From Candidatus Rokubacteria bacterium RIFCSPLOWO2_02_FULL_73_56 (GTDB lineage: Bacteria; Methylomirabilota; Methylomirabilia; Rokubacteriales; CSP1-6), in contig MGCF01000072.1 of the NCBI GenBank assembly GCA_001788495.1, positions 1 through 36,677 of the forward strand: a stretch of DNA of 36,677 nucleotides. The letters run 5' to 3'. The notes below the pieces were generated by a model that searched no databases, had not been told where the DNA came from, and saw nothing but the letters and a program-made list of their open reading frames with translations. The position numbers and the translations under genes are program-made. Below are positions 1 to 8,478 of this stretch, in pieces (position 1 is the first letter of the stretch; every line of letters begins with the position of its first letter).

Positions 1-154
1 ACTCGGCGAAGCGCGCGACGACCTCCTGGAGCTCCGCGTGCTCCTTGCGGAGGCGGGCGTACTCGGACGGCGTCGAGAAGATGGCGGGATCCGAGAGCAG
101 GCGCTCGAGCTCGTTGGACCGCTCTTGGATCTGGCGGAGCTTGTCAAACAGCAT
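1..154 (-). CDS. prfA: Peptide chain release factor 1, N-terminal fragment
   Basis: The gene runs off the left edge, leaving only the first 51 codons. They read MLFDKLRQIQERSNELERLL and continue as a charged helical segment (SDPAIFSTPSEYARLRKEH, ending in RFAE). This is the typical N-terminal coiled-coil start of bacterial RF1, which recognises UAA and UAG and hydrolyses peptidyl-tRNA at the ribosome. The GGQ and PxT motifs lie outside the window, so RF1 rather than RF2 is inferred from the N-terminus and the rho-rpmE-prfA order. The ATG is preceded directly by GTG, and a GGGAGG sits 9 bases before that GTG and 12 before the ATG, so the start could be one codon earlier. A strong terminator lies just upstream, so prfA needs read-through or its own promoter. 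Confidence 0.85.
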   Translation of the reverse strand, partial: MLFDKLRQIQERSNELERLLSDPAIFSTPSEYARLRKEHAELQEVVARFAE

Positions 155-178
155 CACGGCTCGGCGCCTCCCGGGTCA

Positions 179-217
179 GCAAACAGAAAACCGGCGGGAG
201 CCGATCCCAGCCGGTTT
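179..217 (-). terminator. Intrinsic terminator after rpmE
   Basis: On the minus strand an 8-bp stem AAACCGGC/GCCGGTTT (210-217 with 188-195) is extended by an inner GGGA/TCCC stem with a single bulged base. It is followed by a T-rich tract, TTTTCTGTTTG. This is a canonical rho-independent terminator placed 12 bases after the rpmE stop and ahead of prfA. It is the only hairpin in the window with a convincing T-tract. Confidence 0.85.
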
Positions 218-228
218 CGGAACGGTCG

Positions 229-441
229 CTACGACGCCGCGGTCTGGCGCTTGTACTTCCGCTGGAAGCGCTCGATGCGCCCGGCCGTGTCGACGAGCTT
301 CTGCTTCCCGGTGTAGAAGGGATGGCACTTGGAGCAGATCTCCACCCGGATGCCCGGTCGGGTCGAGCGGGTGCGGACCACCTCCCCGCACGCGCACGTG
401 ATCGTCGTGTCCACATAGTCCGGATGAATGCCCACCTTCAC
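229..441 (-). CDS. rpmE: 50S ribosomal protein L31 (zinc-binding form)
   Basis: This is a 70-residue L31 of the large ribosomal subunit. The family core is clear: GIHPDYV near the start, a CAC pair, a CSKC pair, and the HPFYTGKQ segment. The four cysteines (residues 16, 18, 36 and 39 from the chosen start) form the zinc ribbon of the C+ type. I place the start at the GTG at 441 rather than the upstream GTG at 456. A GGAGGTG Shine-Dalgarno lies 6 bases before 441, and the resulting N-terminus, [10 protein letters not shown], matches the family start. The upstream GTG would put five extra residues inside the ribosome-binding site. It lies 39 bases downstream of rho and ends at a strong terminator, so it is probably read with rho. 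Confidence 0.95.
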   Translation of the reverse strand: MKVGIHPDYVDTTITCACGEVVRTRSTRPGIRVEICSKCHPFYTGKQKLVDTAGRIERFQRKYKRQTAAS

Positions 442-480
442 GATCGCCACCTCCACGGAGAAGACAATGATACCACGCCC

Positions 481-1797
481 TTAGCCCATCGCGTGCATCG
501 AGGCCAGGAACTCCTTGTTGGACCGGGTCAGCTTCAGCTTGTCCAGCAGGAGCTCCATGGCCTCGACCGGGTTGAGCTGCGAGAGGGCCTTGCGGAGGAG
601 CCAGACCTTCTGGAGCTCGTCCTTCTCGAGGAGGAGCTCCTCCTTCCGGGTCCCCGACTGCTCGATGTTGATCGTCGGGAAGATGCGCTTGTCCATGAGG
701 CGCCGGTCCAGATGGACCTCCATGTTGCCGGTGCCCTTGAACTCCTCGAAGATCACGTCGTCCATCCGGCTGCCCGTGTCCACGATGGCCGTCGCCATGA
801 TGGTGAGCGAGCCGCCCTCCTCGATGTTCCGCGCCGCGGCGAAGAAGCGGCGGGGGCGCTGCAGGGCGTTGGCGTCGAGGCCGCCCGAGAGCACCTTGCC
901 CGAGGACGGGATGATCGCGTTGTGGGCGCGCGCGAAGCGCGTGATCGAGTCGAGCAGGATCACCACGTCGCGCTTGTGCTCGACGAGGCGCTTGGCCTTC
1001 TCGATGACCATGTCGGCGACCTGGATGTGACGCTGGGGCGGCTCGTCGAAGGTCGAGGAGATGACCTCGCCCTTGACGGTCCGCTGCATGTCCGTGACCT
1101 CCTCCGGCCGCTCGTCGATCAGGAGGACGATCAGGTAGACCTCCGGGTGGTTCGCCGCGATCGCGTGGGCGATGGACTGCAGCATCATCGTCTTGCCCGT
1201 GCGCGGAGCCGCGACGATCATGCCGCGCTGCCCCTTGCCGATCGGGCAGAGCAGGTCCATCACGCGCGTCGTCAGGTTCTCGGGATCGTGCTCGAGCTGC
1301 AGCCGCTCCATCGGGTAGAGCGGCGTGAGGTTGTCGAAGAAGATCTTCTCGCGCGCCTGGTCGGGCGTCTCGAAGTTGATCGCCTCGACCTTGAGCAGCG
1401 CGAAGTACCGCTCGCTGTCCTTGGGGGGCCGCACCTGGCCCGAGATCGTGTCGCCGGTGCGCAGATCGAACCGTCGGATCTGCGACGGGGACACGTAGAT
1501 GTCGTCCGGCCCCGGCAGGTAGTTGTAGTCCGGCGCCCGGAGGAACCCGAACCCGTCCGGCAGCACCTCCAGGACGCCCTCGCCGAAGATGAGCCCGTCC
1601 TTCTCCGCCTGGGACTGGAGGATCTTGAAGATCAGCTCCTGCTTGCGGAGCCCCCCCAGGTTCTGGACGTTCAGGTCGCGCGCGATCTGGTTGAGGTCGG
1701 GGATGCTCTTTTCCTTGAGGTCGGTCAGGTTCATGCCGGTCGGCGCGTCGGGGCTCTGGGTCTGGCTGCCTTGGCCTCGTTCTCGGCGGGCGCTCAT
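481..1797 (-). CDS. rho: Transcription termination factor Rho
   Basis: This is a 438-residue hexameric RNA-dependent ATPase/translocase. The order is the N-terminal Rho helical domain (about 22-70, beginning [14 protein letters not shown]), the cold-shock-like primary RNA-binding domain with DGFGFLR (81-87), then the RecA-like motor. The motor has P-loop AAPRTGKT (196-203), catalytic-Glu segment [10 protein letters not shown], Walker [11 protein letters not shown], the Q-loop [10 protein letters not shown] and the R-loop EEFKGTGN. It lacks the long N-terminal insertions seen in Actinobacteria. The first 21 residues ([20 protein letters not shown]) are a short polar extension. A GGAG lies 7 bases before the chosen ATG, while the internal Met22 has no ribosome-binding site. 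A 138-bp leader with a TTGACA element and a perfect inverted repeat lies upstream. Confidence 0.98.
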   Translation of the reverse strand: MSARRERGQGSQTQSPDAPTGMNLTDLKEKSIPDLNQIARDLNVQNLGGLRKQELIFKILQSQAEKDGLIFGEGVLEVLPDGFGFLRAPDYNYLPGPDDIYVSPSQIRRFDLRTGDTISGQVRPPKDSERYFALLKVEAINFETPDQAREKIFFDNLTPLYPMERLQLEHDPENLTTRVMDLLCPIGKGQRGMIVAAPRTGKTMMLQSIAHAIAANHPEVYLIVLLIDERPEEVTDMQRTVKGEVISSTFDEPPQRHIQVADMVIEKAKRLVEHKRDVVILLDSITRFARAHNAIIPSSGKVLSGGLDANALQRPRRFFAAARNIEEGGSLTIMATAIVDTGSRMDDVIFEEFKGTGNMEVHLDRRLMDKRIFPTINIEQSGTRKEELLLEKDELQKVWLLRKALSQLNPVEAMELLLDKLKLTRSNKEFLASMHAMG

Positions 1798-1883
1798 CGG
1801 TGGGCTCCGGGCGCGGCGTCTTGGCGCCGCATTGCAAGTGAGTCGGTTACACAGTGCGCGCAGGGTTTCTGCGGGGTTGGAAC

Positions 1884-1928
1884 GATAACGCCAAGCGTTA
1901 TCTTCCCATCGCGAGGGCGATCTGTCAA
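1884..1928 (-). promoter_or_regulatory. Putative rho promoter with overlapping palindrome
   Basis: On the minus strand a perfect -35 hexamer TTGACA lies at 1923-1928, between the SurA-like gene's stop and rho. The -10 is not clear: GAAGAT at 17-bp spacing or GATAAC at 20 bp. A perfect 8-bp inverted repeat with a 3-base centre (GATAACGC, CTTGG core, GCGTTATC; 1884-1902) covers the expected -10/+1 region. It could be an operator, or a weak hairpin ending the upstream mfd-surA transcript. A second small hairpin (GCGGCG/CGCCGC, 1813-1830) lies next to the rho ribosome-binding site. Confidence 0.45.
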
Positions 1929-1935
1929 CGTATTT

Positions 1936-3039
1936 TCACGGCTGGTCCAGCCGTACCTCGATGATGGCCCGCTGCTTGATCTCCTTGAGCCAGGCCTCCA
2001 GGCGGGCCTCGTACTTCTCCCGGAACAGGATGTCCCGGATCTGGGCCTTCGCCCGGTCGAGCCCCTCCCCCTCCAGGCCCTCCTTGGACTCGAGCTTGAA
2101 GATGTGCCAGCCGAGCCGAGAGCGGTGGGGCTTCGCGACCTCGCCCGGCTGGAGGGCGAGGATCTGGGCCTCGATGTCCTGGGCGAGCTCGCCCCGCTTG
2201 AGGGTCCCGAGATCCCCCCCGTCCTTCGCGCTCGCGTCGCGCGAGTGCTTGCGCGCGAGCTCGGCGAAGTCGGCGCCCTGGACGAGCTGCGTGCGCAGGA
2301 GCTCGGCCTTGATGCGCGCGGCCTCCCAGGCGGCGTCGGAGTCGCCCCCCTCGGGGACGATCAGGATGTGCCGCGCGTGATAGCCGAGCCCCGTCTCGAG
2401 CTTCTGGCGGTTCGCCTCCAGGTACTTCATGATCTCGGGCTCCGTCACCGACACCCGGAGCCGGACCTTGCGGTTGATCAGGCGCTGGACGCGCAGGGAG
2501 TCGCGGATGCGCTTCTTGACGGCGTCCATCGTGATGCCCTGCTCCCGGAGCAGCTTCTCGAACTCCTCCCGGTTCGCCACCTTGAGCCGCTTCATCCGGT
2601 CGGTCAGATCCTCCTCGACCTCGATGTCGTCCACGACGACCTTCTCCCGCTCCGCCTCCTGGAGCTGGAGCCGGTTGTCGATCATCCGGGTGAGGAACTG
2701 GTGGACCAGCTCGTCGGTCGGCTTGGTCCGATCGCGGCTCTCGTAGCGGTAGACCGCGATGGCCTCCTGCAGCTCGGAGAGCGTGATCGCGTCGTTGTTG
2801 ACGACGGCGATGACCCGGTCGGTGACGTGCTCGTCGGGCACGCGCCGGGCCGCCTCCGCGGGCGGGGTGCTGGACGCCGGCGCGGGCCCGCGGCGCGGGG
2901 CCTCGGCGACCGGCGCGGCCCTCGCCGCCCTGGGCCTGGGGGCCTCCGTCTTCTTGCCGACGAACGGCACCCAGCCGGGCAGGGCGCACCCGGAGAGCCC
3001 GAGCGCCAGGGCCGCGACCGCCGCGCGCCGGCGCCTCAC
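1936..3039 (-). CDS. SurA/PrsA-like peptidyl-prolyl isomerase, lipoprotein
   Basis: This is a 367-residue periplasmic folding chaperone or isomerase. It begins at a GTG with an arginine-rich n-region, a short hydrophobic stretch and the lipobox LSGC (Cys18), so it should be a lipid-anchored envelope protein. A Pro/Ala-rich linker (about 24-68) precedes the SurA-type N-terminal chaperone domain (about 73-190, VIAVVNNDAITLSELQEA). One parvulin domain follows (about 218-316), with HARHILI, ADFAELARKHSRDA, GGDLG and LGWHIFKL. SurA of E. coli has two parvulin domains and a cleaved signal peptide, so this single-domain lipoprotein is closer in layout to PrsA. Its GTG start overlaps the mfd stop by 4 bases (3036-3039), which indicates translational coupling. 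Confidence 0.9.
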   Translation of the reverse strand: MRRRRAAVAALALGLSGCALPGWVPFVGKKTEAPRPRAARAAPVAEAPRRGPAPASSTPPAEAARRVPDEHVTDRVIAVVNNDAITLSELQEAIAVYRYESRDRTKPTDELVHQFLTRMIDNRLQLQEAEREKVVVDDIEVEEDLTDRMKRLKVANREEFEKLLREQGITMDAVKKRIRDSLRVQRLINRKVRLRVSVTEPEIMKYLEANRQKLETGLGYHARHILIVPEGGDSDAAWEAARIKAELLRTQLVQGADFAELARKHSRDASAKDGGDLGTLKRGELAQDIEAQILALQPGEVAKPHRSRLGWHIFKLESKEGLEGEGLDRAKAQIRDILFREKYEARLEAWLKEIKQRAIIEVRLDQP

Positions 3040-6000
3040 GCGCGGGCGAGCTCCGCGAGCAGGCGCAGCAGCGAGTCGCGCACGGCCGGCCACGCGCCGC
3101 GGGCGACCGCCGCCTCGACCGTGAACTCGCGCTTCATCCGGAGGCGCCCCCGGCTCGCGTGGATGGCGCGCACGAGCCGCTCCGGGTCGAGCGGGGTCGC
3201 CGGCGAGAACGTGACGAGCGCCGTGCCGCCGCCGGCCTCGACCTTCTCCACGCCGAGCGCCCGCGCCGCGACGCGGATGCGCACGGTGTCGAGGAGCTGC
3301 GCCGCCTCGGCCGGCGGCGGGCCGAACCGGTCCGCGAGCTCGGCGGCGAGGTCGTCGACCTCGGCGTCGCGCGTGGCGCCGGCGAGCCGCTTGTAGAGGG
3401 CGAGCCGCTGGTTGACCTCGGGAACATAGTCGTCGGCGAGGAAGCCTTCCACCGGCACGCTGATCACCGGATCGACCGTCGCGGCGGTGGGTTCGCCCTT
3501 CAATTCTCGCACGGCCTCGGCGAGCAGCTTCGAATAAAGATCGTAGCCGACGGCCGCGATGTGCCCGTGCTGCTCGGCGCCGAGGAGGTTGCCGGCCCCG
3601 CGGATCTCGAGGTCGCGCAGCGCGAGCTTGAAGCCGGACCCGAGCTCGGTCAGCTCCTGGAGCGCGCGCAGGCGCCGCTGGGCCCGCTCGTCCACGCGGC
3701 CGTCCGCGGGCACGAGCAGGTAGGCCCAGGCCTGCTGCCGCTCGCGCCCGACGCGGCCCCGGAGCTGGTAGAGCTGGGCGAGCCCGAAGCGGTCGGCGCG
3801 GTTGACGACGATGGTGTTCGAGGCCGGGATGTCGAGCCCCGACTCGACGATCGCCGTCGAGACCAGGATGTCGGCCTGCCCGGTGACGAACTTCACCATC
3901 GTCGCCTCGAGCGCCCGCTCCTTCATCTGGCCGTGGCCCATGATGACGCGGGCGTCGGGGACGAGCTCCTGGACGAAGCGCGCCATCGTGGGCAGGGACT
4001 GGACGCGGTTGTGGACGAAGAAGACCTGCCCGCCGCGCTCGAGCTCGCGCTCGAGCGCCTCCTTGATCACGCCGCGGCCGAAGCGGCGGACGACCGTCTC
4101 GACGGGCAGCCGGTCGAGGGGCGGCGTCTCGATCACCGACATGTCGCGCACGCCGGAGAGCGACATGTAGAGGGTGCGCGGGATGGGCGTCGCCGTGAGC
4201 GCGAGCACGTCCACCGAGGCGCGCAGCTGCTTCACCCGCTCCTTGTGCGCGACGCCGAAGCGGTGCTCCTCGTCCACCACGAGCAGCCCCAGGCTCTTGA
4301 ACTCCACGTCCTTGGACAGGAGCCGGTGCGTCCCGATGACGACGTCCACGGTCCCCACGCGGAGCCCCTCGACGACCGCCTTCTGCTCGCGGGGCGAGCG
4401 GAAGCGCGAGAGCAGCTCGACGCGCGCGGGGAAGGGCGCGAACCGGTCGGCGAAGGTCGCCCAGTGCTGCTGGGCCAGCACGGTGGTCGGGACGAGGACG
4501 GCGACCTGCGTCCCGTCGGCGACCGCCTTGAAGGCGGCGCGCAGCGCGACCTCCGTCTTGCCGTAGCCGACGTCGCCGGCGACGAGCCGGTCCATCGGGC
4601 GCGGCGCCTCCATGTCCCGCGTGACGTCCTCGATCGCCCGGAGCTGGTCGGCCGTCTCCTCGAACCGGAACGCCGCGGCGAACTCGCGCTGCCACGGCGT
4701 GTCGGGCGCGAACGCGCGGCCCTCGGCGACGGCGCGCCGGGCGTACAGGCGCAGCAGCGCCTCGGCCATCTCGCGCAGCGCCGCGCGCACCGCGTCCTTC
4801 ACCCGCTGCCAGGAGGCGCCGCCCAGCCGGTCGAGGCGCGCCGCGCCCTCGTCGGCGCCGAGATACTTCGAGACCAGGTCGAGGCGCTCGACCGGCACGT
4901 AGAGCTGGTTGGCCTCGGCGTACTCGAGGACGAGGAAGTCGCCCTCGCGGTCGCCGATCGTCATCGTGCGCAGGCCCAGGTAGCGCCCGAGGCCGTGGTC
5001 CTCGTGGACCACGATGTCGCCGATCGCGAGGTCGGTGAACGCCGTGAGCGCGGCGCCGCGCGCGTACTTGGGCCGGCGGAGCGAGCGCCGGCGCGCGCCG
5101 AACACCTCGCCCTCGGTGAGGACGATGAGCCCGAGCGAGGGGATCGAGAAGCCGGCCGAGCACTCGCCGACCACGACCGCGAGCGCCTCGTCGCCGCCGA
5201 GCCCCGGCGCCGCCTGGGCCTCGAGGTCGTGCTCGCGCAGGATCTGGCGCAGGTGGTCGGCCTGGCGGGGCTCGCCGGCCACCAGGCGCACCCGGAACCC
5301 CTCCGCGCGCCAGCGCGCCAGCTCGGCCCCGAGCTCGCCGAACCGGCCCGTGAACTGCGGGACCGCGTGGGTCTCGAGCGCGAGCTCGACGGCGGGGCCC
5401 GCGGACGCGGCGCTCGACGTCCCCTCGACGAGAACCAGCTCGACGAGCTGGCGGCCCGCCAGCCGCGCGCGGAGCGGGCCGCGCGCCGGCGCCTCCTCCG
5501 CCCCGTCGTCGAGCAGGCGCGGGGGGTCCACCACGACCGGCGCGGCCGGGGGCAGGTAGTCGAGGAGCCCGGCGCCCCCGACCGGCGCGGCGAGCGGCAG
5601 GACCAGGAGCTCGTCGAGGGGCGTCACCGAGCGCTGCGAGGTCGGGTCGAAGAGGCGAATCGACTCCACGTCGTCGCCGAGGAACTCGAGCCGCGCGGGG
5701 CTCGCGTGGGTCGGCGCGAACACGTCCACGATGCCGCCGCGCAGGCTCCACTGGCCGACCTCGACCACGGTGTCCACCCGCTCGTAGCCGGCCCGCGCGA
5801 GCGCCTCGAGCAGGAGCTCGCGGTCGAGGCGGTCGCCGACGCCGAGTCGCAGCGTGCGCTCGGCGAACTCGGCGGGCGCGGCCACCTCCACGTCGAGCGC
5901 CGCGGGAGTCGCGACCACGACGACGGGCTCGCCGGCCGCGAGCCGGCGGGCGACGAGCGCGCGCTCGGCGTCCGCCTCGCGCTGGCGGCCCCCCCGCCAG

Positions 6001-6242
6001 AGGCGCGGCTCCTGCTCCGGGAACTCCACGGCGGCGGCGCCGAAGAACGCGAGGTCCCGCACGACGCGGTGCGCGTCCGCCACCCCGGGGACGAGCACGA
6101 GCGCCGGGCGCGCGGCCGTCTGCAGGAGCTCGGCCACGGCGAGCGCGCGGGCCGCGCCCTGGAGCCCGGCGACGCGCAGACAGGGGTGTCCCTCGGCGAA
6201 GGCCTTCGCCAGGGCATGAAACGGCGGCCAGTCGGTCAGCAT
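3036..6242 (-). CDS. mfd: Transcription-repair coupling factor Mfd
   Basis: This is a 1068-residue SF2 DNA translocase that removes stalled RNA polymerase and recruits UvrA. The N-terminal third is the UvrB-homology module with [11 protein letters not shown] and GGIVDVFAP. At about 400-460 lies the CarD-like RNA-polymerase-interacting domain ([16 protein letters not shown]). The motor then shows P-loop GDVGYGKTE near 557, DEEHRFG near 659 and RGRVGR near 828, followed by the C-terminal autoinhibitory domain. Length and domain order are normal for the family. The ATG at 6242 lies 25 bases after the rex stop, with no strong Shine-Dalgarno. It is coupled to the downstream SurA-like gene by a GTGA overlap. 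Confidence 0.97.
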   Translation of the reverse strand: MLTDWPPFHALAKAFAEGHPCLRVAGLQGAARALAVAELLQTAARPALVLVPGVADAHRVVRDLAFFGAAAVEFPEQEPRLWRGGRQREADAERALVARRLAAGEPVVVVATPAALDVEVAAPAEFAERTLRLGVGDRLDRELLLEALARAGYERVDTVVEVGQWSLRGGIVDVFAPTHASPARLEFLGDDVESIRLFDPTSQRSVTPLDELLVLPLAAPVGGAGLLDYLPPAAPVVVDPPRLLDDGAEEAPARGPLRARLAGRQLVELVLVEGTSSAASAGPAVELALETHAVPQFTGRFGELGAELARWRAEGFRVRLVAGEPRQADHLRQILREHDLEAQAAPGLGGDEALAVVVGECSAGFSIPSLGLIVLTEGEVFGARRRSLRRPKYARGAALTAFTDLAIGDIVVHEDHGLGRYLGLRTMTIGDREGDFLVLEYAEANQLYVPVERLDLVSKYLGADEGAARLDRLGGASWQRVKDAVRAALREMAEALLRLYARRAVAEGRAFAPDTPWQREFAAAFRFEETADQLRAIEDVTRDMEAPRPMDRLVAGDVGYGKTEVALRAAFKAVADGTQVAVLVPTTVLAQQHWATFADRFAPFPARVELLSRFRSPREQKAVVEGLRVGTVDVVIGTHRLLSKDVEFKSLGLLVVDEEHRFGVAHKERVKQLRASVDVLALTATPIPRTLYMSLSGVRDMSVIETPPLDRLPVETVVRRFGRGVIKEALERELERGGQVFFVHNRVQSLPTMARFVQELVPDARVIMGHGQMKERALEATMVKFVTGQADILVSTAIVESGLDIPASNTIVVNRADRFGLAQLYQLRGRVGRERQQAWAYLLVPADGRVDERAQRRLRALQELTELGSGFKLALRDLEIRGAGNLLGAEQHGHIAAVGYDLYSKLLAEAVRELKGEPTAATVDPVISVPVEGFLADDYVPEVNQRLALYKRLAGATRDAEVDDLAAELADRFGPPPAEAAQLLDTVRIRVAARALGVEKVEAGGGTALVTFSPATPLDPERLVRAIHASRGRLRMKREFTVEAAVARGAWPAVRDSLLRLLAELARA

Positions 6243-6267
6243 CGGGGACTACCGAGAGCGTAACAGA

Positions 6268-6918
6268 CTACCGGGCGCCTTTGGCGAGGTAGAAGCTCAG
6301 GGTCTCGAGCTCGATGGAGAGGTCGACGTTCTTGAGCCGCACGTCCTTCGGCGTCTTGAGCCGCGCCGGCGCGAAGTTGAGGACCGCCCGGATGCCGGCC
6401 GCGACGAGCTGGTCCGTCACCGCCTGGGCGGCCTCGGCCGGCACGGCGACGATGGCGATCTGGATCCCTCGCGCCTTGACCTCGCGCCCGAGGTCACGGC
6501 TCGGGAAGACGGGCGTCGAGTCCACCTCGCGGCCGACCTTCGCCGGGTCGTCGTCGAAGATCGCGGCGATCCTGAAGCCCTGCCGCCCGAATCCCCGGTA
6601 GTGGAAGAGCGCCGAACCCAGGTTGCCGAAGCCCACGAGCGCCACCGCCCACTCGCGGTCCAGGCCGAGGATGCGCTGCAGCTCGGCCTTGAGGCCGGAC
6701 ACGTAGTAGCCGATGCCCCGGACGCCGAACTCGCCGAAGTACGCGAGGTCCTTCCGGACCTGGGCCGAGTTCAGGGTGAAGCGGTCGGCGAGCTCCTGCG
6801 AGGAAACCGTCTTCACGCCGTCCTCCTCGAGCTGCAGGAGGCAGCGTGTGTACACCGAGAGACGACGGATCGTCATCTCGGGGATCTTCGGCAGCCGGTA
6901 GCTCGGGCGTCGGGGCAT
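6268..6918 (-). CDS. rex: Redox-sensing transcriptional repressor Rex
   Basis: This is a 216-residue NADH/NAD+-responsive DNA-binding repressor. Residues about 10-75 form the winged helix, including the typical SSQELADRFTLNSAQVRKDL recognition region and FGEFGVRG. The Rossmann domain follows with GFGNLG (96-101) and YRGFGRQGF. The C-terminus (LSIELETLSFYLA) is the domain-swapped dimer helix. Rex proteins repress respiratory and fermentative genes when NAD+ is high relative to NADH. Its position directly after the F0 ATP synthase genes, separated by a strong hairpin, fits a local role in energy metabolism. I did not find a clear Rex operator (TTGTGAA...TTCACAA type) in the neighbouring gaps. 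Confidence 0.96.
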   Translation of the reverse strand: MPRRPSYRLPKIPEMTIRRLSVYTRCLLQLEEDGVKTVSSQELADRFTLNSAQVRKDLAYFGEFGVRGIGYYVSGLKAELQRILGLDREWAVALVGFGNLGSALFHYRGFGRQGFRIAAIFDDDPAKVGREVDSTPVFPSRDLGREVKARGIQIAIVAVPAEAAQAVTDQLVAAGIRAVLNFAPARLKTPKDVRLKNVDLSIELETLSFYLAKGAR

Positions 6919-6926
6919 CGCGCGTC

Positions 6927-6964
6927 AGCCGGGCGGGCGCACGCGCGACCGCGCCCGCCCGGCT
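6927..6964 (-). terminator. Strong GC hairpin between atpE and rex
   Basis: A perfect 14-bp inverted repeat (AGCCGGGCGGGCGC at 6927-6940 and its complement at 6951-6964) with a 10-base loop lies 15 bases beyond the atpE stop and 9 bases before the rex ATG. No T-tract follows, so it is either a T-less terminator or an RNA stability/attenuation structure. It would also lie in the rex 5' leader, close to the start codon. Confidence 0.6.
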
Positions 6965-6979
6965 GGACCCGTCACGTCC

Positions 6980-7297
6980 TCAGAACTTGAGGACGAGGAT
7001 GATCGCGATGACGAACATGTACAGCGTCAGGGACTCGATGAAGGCGAGCCCCAGGAGCATCGCCGTGAACACGCGCTGGGCCACGCCCGGCTGGCGCGCC
7101 ATCGCGTCGACCGCCGCCGCGGCCGCCCGCCCCTGCCCGAGCCCGCAGAGCCCGGCCGCGATCGCGAGGCCGATGCCGGCGGCGAGGAATCCGAAGGGCG
7201 CGTTCAGGCTCGCGGCCGGGGCCGCGCCCTCCGCGGCGAGCGCCAGGCCCGGAGAGCCGAGAATCGCCAGACCGATGACAAGCAGTAAGCGTCGCAC
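6980..7297 (-). CDS. atpE: F0F1 ATP synthase subunit c with signal peptide
   Basis: This is a 105-residue proteolipid that forms the rotor ring of F0. A cleavable-looking signal sequence (1-22, MRRLLLVIGLAILG...LALAA) precedes the two-helix hairpin. Helix 1 carries GLGQGRAA (Gln55), the loop is ARQPG, and helix 2 carries the ion-binding carboxylate in FIESLTLY (Glu88, Ser89, Tyr93). Gln in helix 1 with Glu-Ser and Tyr in helix 2 resembles the Na+-binding site of Ilyobacter c-rings, but the Thr of that site is Leu here, so the coupling ion is uncertain. The GTG start has an AGGAGG about 7-8 bases upstream. It is the last gene of the atpZ-atpI-atpB-atpE cluster and ends before a strong hairpin. 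Confidence 0.96.
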   Translation of the reverse strand: MRRLLLVIGLAILGSPGLALAAEGAAPAASLNAPFGFLAAGIGLAIAAGLCGLGQGRAAAAAVDAMARQPGVAQRVFTAMLLGLAFIESLTLYMFVIAIILVLKF

Positions 7298-7324
7298 GAG
7301 CGTGTCCTCCTCTAGTGTGGGCTG

Positions 7325-8101
7325 TCAGTGGTGCTCTGCGTGGGGCTCGCCGTGGTGCTCGGCTTCCTCGAGCGCCCCGGCAATGTACAGGCACGTCAGC
7401 ATCACGAACACGAAGGCCTGGATCAACGACACCAGGATCTTGAGCGGGACGAGGAAGGCCAGGACGAACACGAACATGAGGAGCCCGACCAGGCCGCCGA
7501 CGGTGAGGCCGGCCACGCTGCCGGACAGGGCCCAGCCGAACAGGCCGTCGAGCCCCATCAGGAAGAACATCGCGGCGAGCAGGATGTGCCCGCCGGTCAT
7601 GTTGCCGAAGAGGCGGAGCGAGAGCGAGAGCGGCCGCGCCAGGTGGCTGATGAACTCGATCGGCATCATGAGCGGCGCGAGCCAGACGACCGGCCCCATG
7701 AAGTGCCGGCCGTAGCTCAGCAGGCCCTGCTTGCGGATGCCGATCCAGTGATAGACGAAGAACACGATGATCGCGCACGCCGCGGTCGTGTTGAGGCTCG
7801 CCGTGGGCGACATCAGCCCGGGCACGAGCCCGAGCAGGTTGGCCAGCAGGATGTAGATGCCGAGCGTGGCGACCAGCGGCAGGTAGGGCCGGCCCTCGCG
7901 CCCGATGAGGTCGTCCACGAGCGTGACGAACTGCTCGAGGACCACCTCGAAGAAGTTCTGGAGCCCGTGCGGGACGAGCTGCACACGGCGCGAGGCGGCG
8001 AAGGCGACGACGGCCAGGACGATCATGATGAGCCACGTGTACGTGACGAAGTCCGGGATGCCCGGGAGCTGCAGGATCGGCGGCTGCTCGATCGCGCCCA
8101 C
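7325..8101 (-). CDS. atpB: F0F1 ATP synthase subunit a
   Basis: This is a 258-residue integral membrane stator that forms the ion half-channels against the c-ring. Five to six membrane helices are visible. The essential arginine is in LSLSLRLFGNMTGGH (Arg163), and the last helix reads LIQAFVFVMLTCLYI. The C-terminus is histidine-rich (EEAEHHGEPHAEHH). I chose the GTG at 8101 (MGAIEQPPILQLPG). Longer in-frame extension would run into the upstream atpI gene and encodes only Arg/Pro-rich shadow sequence, and the next Met is inside helix 1. It starts 5 bases beyond the atpI stop codon and has only a weak GGCGGG as a possible ribosome-binding site. Confidence 0.95.
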   Translation of the reverse strand: MGAIEQPPILQLPGIPDFVTYTWLIMIVLAVVAFAASRRVQLVPHGLQNFFEVVLEQFVTLVDDLIGREGRPYLPLVATLGIYILLANLLGLVPGLMSPTASLNTTAACAIIVFFVYHWIGIRKQGLLSYGRHFMGPVVWLAPLMMPIEFISHLARPLSLSLRLFGNMTGGHILLAAMFFLMGLDGLFGWALSGSVAGLTVGGLVGLLMFVFVLAFLVPLKILVSLIQAFVFVMLTCLYIAGALEEAEHHGEPHAEHH

Positions 8102-8106
8102 GGCGC

Positions 8107-8478
8107 TCAGCCCGCCTGCCGCGCGGCGCGCAGGCCCGCGGCCGTGAGCGCGAGGGGCAGCACCGTGACCCCGACGCCGAGGGCGACGGGGTGCGCCCAC
8201 TCGAGGGCGACCGGCGCCGCGAGGGCCGCGAACGTCACGAGGTAGCGCGTGCCGAGCGCGACGATCCAGCGCGCGCCCGGGCGCCGGGCGCCGGGGGCGC
8301 CGGCGACGAGCGCCACGCCGCGGGCGAGCCAGGCGAAGTTGAGGAGGGCGACGGCCGCGCCCACGAGGACGCCGCCCGAGGCGGGAGCCCCCCAGCCCCA
8401 GGCCGCGACCAGCGCCGCCGCCGCGCCCGCGAGGGCGCCGCGCGAGATCACGCGCGCTCCGAACTCAGTCGACGTCAT
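8107..8478 (-). CDS. atpI: AtpI-like ATP synthase accessory membrane protein
   Basis: This is a 123-residue protein with about four predicted membrane segments (for example ALAGAAAALVAAWGW, GGVLVGAAVALLNFAWLARG and YLVTFAALAAPVALEW). The family (ATP synthase subunit I) helps c-ring assembly or stability. Sequence identity to known AtpI is low by eye, so the assignment rests on size, topology and position directly before atpB. Its start overlaps the end of the preceding atpZ-like gene by 14 bases. Confidence 0.75.
   Translation of the reverse strand: MTSTEFGARVISRGALAGAAAALVAAWGWGAPASGGVLVGAAVALLNFAWLARGVALVAGAPGARRPGARWIVALGTRYLVTFAALAAPVALEWAHPVALGVGVTVLPLALTAAGLRAARQAG

Noticed and set aside
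442-456. Longer rpmE start at the GTG at 456
   Set aside because: The extra five codons contain the GGAGGTG ribosome-binding site for the GTG at 441, and the L31 family begins with MKxGIHP.
322-6263. Very long plus-strand open frames (322-3396 and 3159-6263) opposite rho, surA-like and mfd
   Set aside because: They are antisense shadows caused by high GC third-position bias. Their translations are Arg/Asp/Leu/Val low-complexity strings without motifs, and the opposite strand encodes clear families.
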